A DNA stretch of 34,089 nucleotides from Microvirga sp. (GCA_031181145.1 JAPSLB010000047.1:1-34089), one strand, 5' to 3'. Positions 15,005-22,789 are shown, counted from the stretch's first letter. Notes: generated from the letters alone by a model not told the origin. A program made the numbers and translations.

Positions 15005-16288
15005 CTACTGGACGGGGCACGCGCCCTGGCTCGGCTTGTCGGGAGCCCAGCAGGGTGCGCCGGTTTCCTTCATGAGGCCATCGAGCACTTTCGCCTGCGC
15101 TTCGAGCACGTCCTTGACCGGCTCGTTCCGCAGCACGATGCGCTGGAAGCTATCCAAATAGACCTTGTTGAACTCGCCGCCCTTGGCCCCGAGCCCCACG
15201 GGCAGGAGCGACACGAGCGCATCCTTCGCGTTCTGCGTCGCGGCGACCGCGCCGGCGAGCTGTTTGATGCCGGGCGCGAGATCCGGCGGCAGCTCGGCCT
15301 TCACGACCGGGAAGAAGCCGACTTCCGCGGCCGTCGCCAGCTGCGTCTCAGGTTTGGTCAGGTGCTCGATCACCGCCACGGCGCCCGCGCGGTTTGGCGC
15401 ATCCTTCGGAATGGCGAGCCCCGCGATCACCGGCATGTAACCGCGTCCCTTCGGACCGGCCGGCGCCGGGAAGGCGACGAACTGATCGGGCTGCAGGGTG
15501 AGCGCCTCCTTCACGCGGGCGATGTGATCCCACGCGATCCACACTTCGCCGGAGAGCAGCGGCTCCTGCATGAAGTTGTAATTGGTGGAATTGGGATTCG
15601 ACACCGCCCACAGGTCCTTCAGCGCGTTCCATCCGGCCTCCGCATCCGCCGACTTGAAGGTGGTGACCACGCCGCCGGTGAAGGAGGGATAGAAATAGCC
15701 CTGGAAGAACCGCGGCAGGAGGCCCGTCGGACCGGCCGGCAAACCGAGGCGGCGCTGACCGGTCTTGTCGACGATGTTCTTGCCCCATTGCTGCAGCTGC
15801 GCATAGGTGAGGCTGTTCACGTCCGCGCCTGGCGGCAGGTATTGAAGCGCCTGCTTGTTGGCGACCATCACGTAGGTGGCCTGCATCCACGGAATGTATT
15901 GCTGCTGGTTCGTGCCGAGCTTGCCGAGATCCATCAGACTCGCCGGAATGCCGAGATCGGTCAGCTTCGCGGCAACGTCGTCGACCGGCTGGAGATCGGC
16001 CGGAACATGCGGCTGCAGCTCGCCGTGAAGGGCACCGACGACACTCGCCGTGCGCTTGCCGGCCTGCGTCTCGGCCTTCATGCGCACTGCGAAGGCCGGC
16101 GGCTCGTCCACCACATAGGTGACCTTGCCCGGAAGGCCCTTGAGCAGGACCTCACGGACCTTTGTCGCCTCCTCGATGGGGCGAAGCTGGGTCGAGTAAA
16201 AGATCGTTTCCTGCGCCTGAGCGACGGTGAGCCCTCCGAACAGGGCGGCCGCGGCGGCAATGGCGCGAAGCGATACCGGATGCGTCAT
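15005..16288 (-). CDS. Extracellular sugar-binding protein (family 1 ABC solute-binding protein)
   Basis: The 427-residue protein has a signal peptide (residues 1-26, cleavage likely after VAQA) and the overall form of a family 1 carbohydrate-binding protein: an N-terminal lobe opening with ETIFYSTQLRP, a hinge region, and a segment with SGEVWIAWDHIARVKEA and GYMPVIAGLAIPKDAPN that is typical for the family. Two cysteines close to the C terminus (in APCWAPDKPSQGACPVQ) may form a disulfide. It delivers substrate to the permease pair. It lies 69 bases downstream of the LacI gene, with no separate promoter apparent, so the whole cluster is probably one transcript. Confidence 0.88.
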   Translation of the reverse strand: MTHPVSLRAIAAAAALFGGLTVAQAQETIFYSTQLRPIEEATKVREVLLKGLPGKVTYVVDEPPAFAVRMKAETQAGKRTASVVGALHGELQPHVPADLQPVDDVAAKLTDLGIPASLMDLGKLGTNQQQYIPWMQATYVMVANKQALQYLPPGADVNSLTYAQLQQWGKNIVDKTGQRRLGLPAGPTGLLPRFFQGYFYPSFTGGVVTTFKSADAEAGWNALKDLWAVSNPNSTNYNFMQEPLLSGEVWIAWDHIARVKEALTLQPDQFVAFPAPAGPKGRGYMPVIAGLAIPKDAPNRAGAVAVIEHLTKPETQLATAAEVGFFPVVKAELPPDLAPGIKQLAGAVAATQNAKDALVSLLPVGLGAKGGEFNKVYLDSFQRIVLRNEPVKDVLEAQAKVLDGLMKETGAPCWAPDKPSQGACPVQ

Positions 16289-16357
16289 GTCCTTCCTCCA
16301 TCGGTCCCATTTTTTGGTGCCGCTCGACCCGGGGCCGGGAGATCGAGGGCATCGGAC

Positions 16358-17365
16358 TCAGTTCGCCGGTCCGTGGGTGGCCCTCGGAACCTGCCGAACC
16401 GGCAGAATGGTTTGCAGCTCGCGGGCGTCGCGCCCGCCGAGCCGCGCGATCAGCATCTCGGCCAGTTGCCGCCCCACGTCGGGAGCCGCGATCTCCATGC
16501 TCGATAGCGGCGGGTCGGTGAAGGCGGCGGAGGGTAGATTGTCGTGCCCGATCACGGCGATCTCGCGTCCGGCCGTGAAGCCGCGCTCCTTGAGAGCGCT
16601 CAGGGCGCCGATCGCCATGCTGTCGGTCGCGCATAAAAGGGCGGTGGGCGGTGCGCTCTGCCGAAGGAGCCATTGCGCGGCTTCGTAGCCGCCGGCTTCG
16701 GTCGGTTGCGCGGTGTATTCGAGCCGGTCGGATGAGCCGACTTCGTCGAGAGCCGCCAGCCACCCCTTGCGGCGGAGATGGGCGAAGGTCAGATCCTGCG
16801 GGGCGGCAATATGGGCAATACGCCGATGGCCGGACGCTGACAGGTGCCGAGCCGCATCCCGAAAACCGGCTTCGCCATCGCCGTCGATGAAGGCATGTTC
16901 GTCCGGTCGAGCGGTGCGGCCATGGGTGACGAAGGGGATGCCGCGCTCCTTCAGGAAGGCGACGCGCTCATCCTCGAGCCGGGTACGGACCACGATCACA
17001 GCATCGGCCCGTCGGCCGTCCAGGAGCCGCCGGTAGGTGTCCATCTCTCCCGCGCGCCCGGCCGTCGGCAGCAGCATCAGATCGAGGCCCTCTTCCGCAA
17101 GCCGCTGCCCGCAGGCCGCAAGCATGTTCAGGAAAATGGGGGGCCCGAACCGGCCCGGTTCGGTCGGCAGGGTCACGGCCACAGCTTCCGCCTTTCGCCG
17201 CCGCAGGCTGCGGGCGGCGGGATTCGGCCGGTAATTCATGGCCCGGGCGGCCGCCTGGACGCGCTCGCGGGTGGTTGGGGCTACGTCGGGATAGCCGTCG
17301 AGTGCCCTGGACACCGTCGTGATCGACAGGCCGAGCGATTGCGCGAGATGCTTCAGGTTCGACAA
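16358..17365 (-). CDS. LacI-family transcription regulator of the sugar operon
   Basis: The protein has the LacI helix-turn-helix and hinge helix at its N terminus (SLGLSITTVSRALDG and VAPTTRERVQAAARAMNYRPN, then ARSLR) and a periplasmic-binding-protein-like effector domain to about residue 320. No ATG fits the start. An AAGGAG lies just before two in-frame TTG codons at 17374 and 17365. I chose 17365, giving 335 residues beginning SNLKHLAQSLG after Met, since spacing to 17374 is only 3 bases. It heads the transport and glycosidase operon and is itself preceded by a perfect operator, so it probably represses the whole unit, including itself, until a sugar binds. Confidence 0.88.
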   Translation of the reverse strand: MSNLKHLAQSLGLSITTVSRALDGYPDVAPTTRERVQAAARAMNYRPNPAARSLRRRKAEAVAVTLPTEPGRFGPPIFLNMLAACGQRLAEEGLDLMLLPTAGRAGEMDTYRRLLDGRRADAVIVVRTRLEDERVAFLKERGIPFVTHGRTARPDEHAFIDGDGEAGFRDAARHLSASGHRRIAHIAAPQDLTFAHLRRKGWLAALDEVGSSDRLEYTAQPTEAGGYEAAQWLLRQSAPPTALLCATDSMAIGALSALKERGFTAGREIAVIGHDNLPSAAFTDPPLSSMEIAAPDVGRQLAEMLIARLGGRDARELQTILPVRQVPRATHGPAN

Positions 17366-17393
17366 AAGGGGCAATCTCTCCTTGGATTGACAA

Positions 17394-17422
17394 TAGATTC
17401 CCAAAACGTTTTGGAGAGTCAA
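17394..17422 (-). promoter_or_regulatory. Promoter of the LacI/sugar operon with an embedded LacI-type operator
   Basis: On the minus strand a -35 TTGACT (17422-17417) is separated by 17 bases from a -10-like AATCTA (17399-17394). The spacer contains the perfect 14-base palindrome CCAAAACGTTTTGG at 17401-17414, with the central CG step typical of LacI-family operators. A bound repressor would block RNA polymerase. The -10 match is weak; the palindrome itself is clear. Confidence 0.65.
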
Positions 17423-17832
17423 GATGACGGACGGAAACCTGGCGGCTGAGCCCACCCCTCTGCCCTGCCTTGCTCTGGGAGCGGGGAGTGAATGAGGAAG
17501 CTGTTAGGCCGAATGCTCCACCTGCTGGGATGCCGCAAATCCTATGTGGCTGAGCGGCTATCGGAACAGGCCGGGAAATAAGGCCGCTCTTGCTGCGGTC
17601 GCTGTTGGGCGGTTCGCCATGTGATGCGAGTAGCGACCCGTTGGGGAGGAATTTACCGAGTTCTATCGTGAGCGAAATGCCGCGGACCACGTCCAGCTAG
17701 CCATGCCGGCTGGCCGCGAGGATGATGCCGAGCATTCTATGCCCGACTCCCGGGTATTCCTGAGTCGGCGCGCTCTCTCGTTTGTAAGTCGAGTTCACAA
17801 GCGCTATGTCCTGGCTTTCGGAAGAGCCTGAC
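17423..17832. other. Intergenic region without a supported gene
   Basis: No frame here has convincing coding character. The only structure I noticed is a 7-bp inverted repeat, CCGACTC (17743-17749) and GAGTCGG (17762-17768), about 65 bases before the methionine aminopeptidase start, which could be a regulatory or RNA structure. The boundary marks the passage from compact operons to sparsely coding DNA. Confidence 0.4.
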
Positions 17833-18582
17833 ATGACAATCTCGAATGACAACGACCTCACCTGCCTGAAAGAGGTCGGGCGTATCGTCGCCCATACCCT
17901 TGAGGCAATGGGGAAGGCCCTCGAACCGGGCATGACCACCTCTGAACTCGACCAGATCGGGCGAAGGCTCCTGGAGGCTGCCGGGGCGCGTCCGGCTCCG
18001 GAGTTGGCCTACGCCTTTCCTGGGGCGACCTGCATCAGCGTAAACGAGGAGATCGCTCATGGCATCCCGGGTGCCCGACGGATCGAGCGTGGCGATCTGG
18101 TCAACATCGACGTTTCAGCCGAGAAGAACGGCTTCTTTGCGGATACGGGAGCCTCGTTCGCCGTTCCCCCTGTAGCCCGCTCGATCGAACGTCTTTGCAG
18201 GGATGGTCGGCGGGCCATGTGGATGGGCCTGCGGCAAGTCGGAGCCGGCAAACCGATTGCCGGCATCGGTCAAGCCATCGGGACCTTCGCACGGAAAAAT
18301 GGTTACAGTCTCGTCAGGAATCTTGCCAGTCACGGTGTCGGCTTATCGCTCCATGAGGAACCGACAGAAATCGCAACATGGCCCGACTCCTCCGAACGTC
18401 GCATCATGAGCGACGGCTTGGTGTTCACCGTCGAGCCTTTCCTGTCCCTTGGCGCGGAGTGGGCCGAGGACGGTGATGACCCATGGACGCTCTACAGCAG
18501 CCCCGAGGCCCCGACCGTTCAGTACGAACATACGGTCATCGCAACCCGAAACGGACCTTTGATCGTTACAATGGCCGGGTGA
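17833..18582 (+). CDS. map: Type I methionine aminopeptidase (stand-alone copy)
   Basis: Methionine aminopeptidase removes the initiator Met from nascent proteins using a dinuclear metal centre in a pita-bread fold. All ligands and the key histidine are present: D93 (in NIDVSA), D104 (in ADTG), H167 (in SHGVG), E201 (in VEPF), E232 (in YEHTV), and H76 (in AHGIPG). The 249-residue length is that of the short bacterial type Ia enzyme. The ATG at 17833 is chosen because it begins the usual N terminus; one 27 bases earlier is possible. It is isolated, without ribosomal or adk neighbours, so it is probably a second accessory copy rather than the housekeeping gene (inference). Confidence 0.9.
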   Translation: MTISNDNDLTCLKEVGRIVAHTLEAMGKALEPGMTTSELDQIGRRLLEAAGARPAPELAYAFPGATCISVNEEIAHGIPGARRIERGDLVNIDVSAEKNGFFADTGASFAVPPVARSIERLCRDGRRAMWMGLRQVGAGKPIAGIGQAIGTFARKNGYSLVRNLASHGVGLSLHEEPTEIATWPDSSERRIMSDGLVFTVEPFLSLGAEWAEDGDDPWTLYSSPEAPTVQYEHTVIATRNGPLIVTMAG

Positions 18583-18592
18583 CGCCTTGACC

Positions 18593-18609
18593 GGAAGCCC
18601 TAGGCTTCC
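18593..18609. terminator. Hairpin after the methionine aminopeptidase gene
   Basis: GGAAGCC (18593-18599) and GGCTTCC (18603-18609) form a perfect 7-bp stem around CTA, 10 bases after the plus-strand stop and 63 bases before the convergent acetyltransferase stop. There is no strong T-tract. Confidence 0.45.
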
Positions 18610-18672
18610 CCCTGTTCCATAATGGGCCTTCTGCGAAATACGGATGCGGACCTTGAACCGCACCCCAGCCGA

Positions 18673-19260
18673 TCAAGCCACCCGCGAGAAAATGAGGGTG
18701 TCGCGCAAACATGTGGGATCGTCAGCGGCAACCGTGTTACGCACAAGCCGCCCATCAAGTTGATAGTTCAGCCGGCGAGCAACCGCGTGACTGGGCTCGT
18801 TCAGGGCATCAGAACGGATCTCAATGCGTCGGAGCCCCAAGGTATTAAGACCGAACTCTGTCAGAGCCCTGACCGCTTCCGTCACATAGCCTTGCCCAGC
18901 GTGACGAGTGTCGATCCAGTAGCCGATTTCGGCCTTCGGAACGCGCCAATCCAGGGCATGGAAACCTGTGCTACCGAGTAGCGTCTCCTCGCCCGCGTCA
19001 AAGATCAGGTAGCGCAGCTCCTGACGAGCAAGGAACCGACTGGCCGCTTGCCGGAGGCTGGCTTCGCATCCCTCCGCATCAAGGGGCTTCTGAACCCAGA
19101 CCAACCAAGGCTTCAGTTGAGGCAACGAGGCTTGGATGGCCTCATGCAGGAGTACACCATCTCCATTCCGCGGGCATCGCAGCATGAGGCGAGGCGTTCT
19201 GATTTCAGTTGGGATCTCACGAAGCTCGGGAAGCAATGCTCTGTCTCGCCTAGAAGCCAA
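18673..19260 (-). CDS. GNAT-family N-acetyltransferase (RimJ/RimL-like)
   Basis: The protein belongs to the acetyltransferase_3 type of GNAT enzymes, which acetylate protein N termini, antibiotics or small amines from acetyl-CoA. TPRLMLRCP near the N terminus, IGYWIDTRHAGQGYVTEAVRAL (the acetyl-CoA pyrophosphate loop, with the R/Q-x-x-G-x-G/A motif altered to RHAGQG) and LGLRRIEIRSDALNEPSHAVARRL are characteristic. No ATG fits; the annotated start is a TTG and another TTG at 19236 is possible, so the N terminus is uncertain. It is convergent with the methionine aminopeptidase. The acceptor is unknown; a ribosomal-protein-type target is only a family guess. Confidence 0.85.
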   Translation of the reverse strand: MASRRDRALLPELREIPTEIRTPRLMLRCPRNGDGVLLHEAIQASLPQLKPWLVWVQKPLDAEGCEASLRQAASRFLARQELRYLIFDAGEETLLGSTGFHALDWRVPKAEIGYWIDTRHAGQGYVTEAVRALTEFGLNTLGLRRIEIRSDALNEPSHAVARRLNYQLDGRLVRNTVAADDPTCLRDTLIFSRVA

Positions 19261-19701
19261 GATCCCGCCCGGTGCGGCCCAGAACAGGAAGTCAGGGGCA
19301 GATCTATACTGAATTAATCAGTAACGCCTGATTCCATAGCCGCCCGTCCAGGAAATTGAACCGGCACGCACCCCACCTCTCTCTTCCGACAGAGGAATAG
19401 ACGGGCAATTTGCGATCGGAAATCAGACACGCCTGATCGCAGAAATTGCTCTTGGGCTTATCTTGCTCTCAATCTTCATCCCGCATTCGGTGTCCCCGCT
19501 CCCCTCTAAAAATCCAGCTTCCCCGGGCCGGCATGTGAAACAGCAGCGAGCCTAAAAACCGATGCGGAGAACCAGCGAGAAGGCCTCAACCCTCTCTTCA
19601 CCTTTTCCTGCCATCCTCAGGGCGCGACATTCTCAGCGCGTGCTTTAAGGCGTAGAAATGCGCTATGATGCCGCCGAGGTAACCCTTAGGGGGACATTGG
19701 C
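19261..19701. other. Intergenic region without a supported gene
   Basis: This 441-base stretch is lower in G and C than the flanking operons in places, for example around 19310-19330. A plus-strand frame through about 19400-19550 encodes a hydrophobic, membrane-like stretch but has no usable start codon, so it may be a decayed gene end. I see no RNA gene or clear promoter. Confidence 0.35.
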
Positions 19702-19938
19702 GTGGCGATATTTTACATGGTGACAGCGTTCGCAGGCGCTCTCGTCAGCTGCATTCTGCTCTGGCCTTACGGAGCGGCGATCGCGCTTCTCAGCATGCCG
19801 TTCGGTGGAAGCCTGCTTACGCTCTTGGCCGCGATTTGGATTTCCGTGCGAGCGCCGAACGAGTCCCCCTCCGGCGAGAACCCTACGGATAGCATGGATC
19901 AACTTCGGAAATTGCAGGCCGCCGAGCGCCCTCGATAG
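19702..19938 (+). CDS. Small membrane protein, 78 residues
   Basis: The family is unknown. The likely start is a GTG with a purine-rich AGGGGGA 10 bases upstream. Two hydrophobic helices are visible (about residues 2-22 and 25-50), followed by a hydrophilic tail with many Pro, Ser and Glu, so both ends may be cytoplasmic. It stands alone in a sparsely coding region. Such proteins are common in rhizobial genomes and usually unannotated. Confidence 0.45.
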   Translation: MAIFYMVTAFAGALVSCILLWPYGAAIALLSMPFGGSLLTLLAAIWISVRAPNESPSGENPTDSMDQLRKLQAAERPR

Positions 19939-19987
19939 CCCCTAAGCCCCACTGGGCACCAGCAAGCTCTTCATATGGTCACGGCAC

Positions 19988-20107
19988 ATGTTCCGCACGA
20001 CCTACGCCCGCGACACCTCCACCGTCTCCGAACCCACCGGCCAGCCCGTCGGCACCCGGTATGAGGAATGGCTGCACGAATGCGAAGCCCGAGTCGCCCG
20101 ACGATGA
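19988..20107 (+). pseudogene. Short reading frame, possible gene fragment (39 residues)
   Basis: The peptide (start MFRTTYARDTSTVSEPTG, ending YEEWLHECEARVARR) has amino-acid use like a real protein rather than random frame, but I do not recognise it. Its stop overlaps the next short frame by ATGA. The frame is open upstream of the ATG for about 14 more codons without a better start, so this may be the surviving end of a longer gene, perhaps from a mobile element. That origin is inference. Confidence 0.25.
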
Positions 20108-20235
20108 GCAAGGACGAGCGGGATGGCTTCTTCGACGGGCGGAAAGATGCGGATGGGAAGAGGATCGGAAACCGAGGCGACAGGGGTTGCTGGTGCCTAT
20201 TGAAAGCTGTTCCGGGATGCTCCGCAAGGAATTGA
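20104..20235 (+). pseudogene. Short reading frame coupled to the previous one (43 residues)
   Basis: The ATG overlaps the preceding stop (ATGA), a layout of coupled genes. The first 24 residues (MSKDERDGFFDGRKDADGKR and on) look protein-like, while the rest, rich in Cys and Trp, does not, which suggests a frameshifted or truncated remnant. I do not recognise a family. Confidence 0.22.
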
Positions 20236-20417
20236 CGCTTACGGCAGCAATGGCGTCGGAGCAGGCCCCATTCCCTTGGGTAGCTCTCACCTTATCTCTC
20301 TGGCAGAGCAGGAATAGATGGAGAGCCTCGTCTAAAATTCCTCGCCTCGTCCAGTAAAGAAATGCTATACGCCTCCTCAATTACATAATCGACGTCCGTA
20401 TAACTCAGGGGCAATCT

Positions 20418-20624
20418 ATGAGGCATGCAGCCAGAGAGGCGCGCAACTGGGGGCAGTTGCTGTGTATCGTCATAACAGGACTGATTGTCGGATCCGGACT
20501 CGGCGGCGCCACCAAGCTGCTATCGCCTGCCATCGTGCAAGCGCGGACACCGTTATTCGAGACCATCAAGGCACACGGCAAGCCCCTGCGCACGTCTACC
20601 CAACGGCATTCCGTAGATCTTTAG
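20418..20624 (+). CDS. Small hypothetical membrane or secreted protein, 68 residues
   Basis: I do not recognise it. The ATG is preceded by AGGGG about 8 bases upstream. The first dozen residues are basic, followed by one hydrophobic stretch of about 20 residues (LLCIVITGLIVGSGLGGATK), so it is either a single-pass membrane peptide or a secreted product. The second half is hydrophilic. It sits alone between gene fragments and the tRNA gene. Confidence 0.35.
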   Translation: MRHAAREARNWGQLLCIVITGLIVGSGLGGATKLLSPAIVQARTPLFETIKAHGKPLRTSTQRHSVDL

Positions 20625-21243
20625 GCGCCGCGGCAGCATCCCCCTGGGAGAGGGCGTGAGAACGGGTGACGGAGCGGTATTGCTGCGGGATCCCCCTTTC
20701 CCAAAACCGGCGGGTCTTCGGCAGATGCGAGAGGAAGGCCCGGTACGGGAAGGCGGCCATAACCGGACGGGTTGAGGAAGATGAAGGCGCTCCGCAACGT
20801 AAGACGAGATGCGCCTCTCGGGGGCGCTAACCTCAAGGCAGTGGCGTAATCGAAACCAAGGGAGCGGGCCAAGGGAGCGGGCACGGCGGCGGGCGACCCG
20901 TGTGGCGGCCGTGGCGGAGGCCTTGGCGTCTCCAGGATTCCGCCGGCGGCCCTCCATCTCTGCGTTGATCTCAGCCGCCGCCTTCTTGGCCTCCACAGCC
21001 CTTGGATCGTCAACGGCTCGGATCCTGGTGGAAAGTTTGATTGCGCTCCGGGAGGCAAAGGTTCGATCCTCGTCAGGAACGCGGTGCGCGTACTGACAGA
21101 ACCCGTTCCCCTGTGTCAAATCATCGGCCACCGGATGCCCATGCATTGGACGCGGCGTTGGACGTCTTGTGGCAGATTGGACGGCATACAGCCAGGAAAA
21201 GGGCAGAAAACCTTCTAAAAATAGGAATTCTTGCTGAGAGAAA
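20625..21243. other. Intergenic region downstream of tRNA-Ser, no supported gene
   Basis: Long frames exist on both strands but they shift composition along their length and the longest runs into the tRNA gene, so I do not call them. The region lies on the 3' side of tRNA-Ser, where integrated elements usually sit, but I found no integrase and no second copy of the tRNA 3' end. Decayed accessory DNA is the best description. Confidence 0.35.
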
Positions 21244-21334
21244 TGGCGGAGACGGAGGGATTCGAACCCTCGATACCCTTTTGGGGTATGCTCATTTAGC
21301 AAACGAGTGCCTTCAGCCTCTCGGCCACGTCTCC
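21244..21334 (-). tRNA. tRNA-Ser (anticodon GCU)
   Basis: The minus strand gives a 91-base class II tRNA. The acceptor stem GGAGACG pairs with CGTCTCC, followed by discriminator G and an encoded CCA (complement of 21244-21246). The anticodon loop reads TTGCTAA, giving GCU for AGC/AGU serine codons. A long variable arm (ATACCC/GGGTAT) and the T arm GAGGGTTCGAATCCCTC are present. Confidence 0.96.
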
Positions 21335-21379
21335 GTTCGCGATCCGGCAGGGTGTTGCGCCCCTGCCTCGCGGAGGCGC

Positions 21380-21408
21380 AATAGACGCGATCGACTGTTC
21401 TTCGTCAA
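21380..21408 (-). promoter_or_regulatory. Predicted promoter of tRNA-Ser
   Basis: On the minus strand a -35 TTGACG (21408-21403, five of six consensus) and a -10 TCTATT (21385-21380) are separated by 17 bases. Transcription would start near 21373, about 39 bases before the mature tRNA. Confidence 0.55.
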
Positions 21409-21619
21409 GGCCAAAAAGCGCTTCGAGCGGGAGGAAATCCAATCCCGGAACCTGGGCCGTAGGCGGCTGTCCATGCTAAAGCCTCGGACCCAGAGTGGAA
21501 TCCATCTTGGGATCAATCCGATGCCTCCTTTTTCAAACAGGGCATCGTGCGGAAAACCGGGTCCACCTTTCCGCACGCGGCGCTAGGAGGCGGCATCAAC
21601 CAAACGAAAGGAGCCTTAC

Positions 21620-21973
21620 GTGGCAAATATCAAGCGGATCGGCGTGGCCGCCCGTTACAGCGATCTCGTGATTCACGGAAATACCGCCTATTTCTCCGGC
21701 TATGTGCCCGAGAACAGCCCGGGCGGGTCCGTGACGGAGCAGACCCGGGATGTGCTGGCGCAGATCGAGCAATCGCTGATCGAGATCGGCAGCGACAAGT
21801 CCAAGCTCCTGCAAGCCACCGTCTGGCTGACGGACATGGCGTCCTATGACGAGATGAACGCCGTCTGGGACGCCTGGGTCGTGCCGGGCCACACGCCCGC
21901 GCGGGCCTGCGTGCAGGCGAGGCTCGCCAATCCGGACTATGCCCTCGAGATTCAGGTCACGGCCGCCATTTAA
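21620..21973 (+). CDS. RidA/YjgF-family protein
   Basis: RidA proteins are small trimers that hydrolyse reactive enamine/imine intermediates formed by PLP enzymes such as threonine dehydratase. The 117-residue protein starts with GTG, preceded by AAAGGAG at 7-base spacing. It has the family layout: YSDLVIHGNTAYFSGYVP at the N terminus, QTRDVLAQIEQSLIEIGSDKSKLLQATVWL in the middle and PGHTPARACVQARLANPDY near the end, where the Arg of ARAC is the usual carboxylate-binding residue. It is nearer the RidA-like subgroups than archetypal RidA, so activity on 2-aminoacrylate is likely but not certain. It converges on the glycosyltransferase. Confidence 0.9.
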   Translation: MANIKRIGVAARYSDLVIHGNTAYFSGYVPENSPGGSVTEQTRDVLAQIEQSLIEIGSDKSKLLQATVWLTDMASYDEMNAVWDAWVVPGHTPARACVQARLANPDYALEIQVTAAI

Positions 21974-21994
21974 GGCAGCGGGCGGCGAAGGCGT

Positions 21995-22789
21995 TCAGGC
22001 CCGCTCGGCCTTGCTCGCCTTCGCCATCGCGTTGAGGCGCTTCTTCTCATAATGCTTCGCCAGGCGCAGGTGGCGCCAGATCGCGTAGTTCATGGCGATG
22101 AGAAAGCCATAGGTGCCCCGGAGGAAATGCAGGCGCCCGAAATAGGCCTTGATGAAGGCCGCCGGAAACTCGAAATACACCCGCCACGTGGGAATGGAGA
22201 CCCCCCTCACCTCAAGGTCGAGGGCGAGCTGATCGGTATAGAAATTGAGTTTCGCGATCTGGTCGCCGAGCGAGCGGATGGAGCGGTGATGGACAAGCCC
22301 CCTGAGCTTTCCGACCCTCGTCCCCGGCTTCAGATCCACCCGGTCGTGGACCAGGGACGACGAATATCGCCCCGCATCCCTGCGATAGAGCCGGACGGGA
22401 GCGAGGCGATAGGCGAAAGGATGCGGCGCCGCCTCGCCGGGATAGGTTTCCGCGATACGGATGCCATAGGCCTGGCATGAGGGCTCCCCGTTGGCGAAGA
22501 GAGCCTTGATCTCGTCGCGAAGGGCGGGGGAAAGCTCCTCGTCCGCATCGAGATTGAGGAGCCATTCGTGGCGGCACTGGTCCTCGCCGAAACGCTTCTG
22601 CTGACCATAGCCGGGCCAGGGATTGAAGATCACCCGGGCTCCGAGTTCTTCCGCAATGGCCTGGGTGCCGTCGGTCGAGCCCGAATCGATCACGACCAGA
22701 TCATCCGTCAGATCGCGAACGGCGCGGATCGTCGTTCCGATCCGGTCGGCCTCGTTCTTGGCAATGATGAAGACGGACAGTGGAAGCAT
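21995..22789 (-). CDS. Family 2 glycosyltransferase (WaaE/LpsE-like)
   Basis: The 264-residue protein has a GT-A fold N-terminal domain: SVFIIAKNEADRI, VVIDSGSTDGT (33-42) and the metal-binding LNLDADEEL with DAD at 81-83. The pattern with LVHDRVDL and LRGLVHHRSIRSL in the second half matches WaaE-type lipopolysaccharide-core beta-glucosyltransferases. The C-terminal part has a hydrophobic/amphipathic region (about 205-235) and a basic tail, suggesting membrane association at the cytoplasmic face. Its donor sugar and acceptor are not visible; LPS core or another envelope glycan is likely. The neighbours give no pathway. Confidence 0.87.
   Translation of the reverse strand: MLPLSVFIIAKNEADRIGTTIRAVRDLTDDLVVIDSGSTDGTQAIAEELGARVIFNPWPGYGQQKRFGEDQCRHEWLLNLDADEELSPALRDEIKALFANGEPSCQAYGIRIAETYPGEAAPHPFAYRLAPVRLYRRDAGRYSSSLVHDRVDLKPGTRVGKLRGLVHHRSIRSLGDQIAKLNFYTDQLALDLEVRGVSIPTWRVYFEFPAAFIKAYFGRLHFLRGTYGFLIAMNYAIWRHLRLAKHYEKKRLNAMAKASKAERA

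Noticed and set aside
14318..16507. A 729-codon plus-strand open frame across the permease and binding-protein genes.
   Set aside because: It spans several real minus-strand genes, is rich in Arg, His, Glu and Gln, and shows no recognisable domain; it is a GC-driven shadow.
19338..19560. An open plus-strand frame encoding a hydrophobic membrane-like stretch.
   Set aside because: No ATG, GTG or TTG with a ribosome-binding site starts it and it is short, so it is at most a gene remnant.
21040..21085. A T-loop-like GGTTCGATCCTC suggesting a second, degraded tRNA.
   Set aside because: The flanking bases do not form a five-pair T stem or an acceptor stem, and no anticodon arm is present.
20553..21302. 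A 249-codon minus-strand frame beginning inside the tRNA-Ser gene.
   Set aside because: Its first residues (GYRGFESLRLRH) are the translation of the tRNA T arm and acceptor region, and the rest changes composition, so it is not a protein gene.
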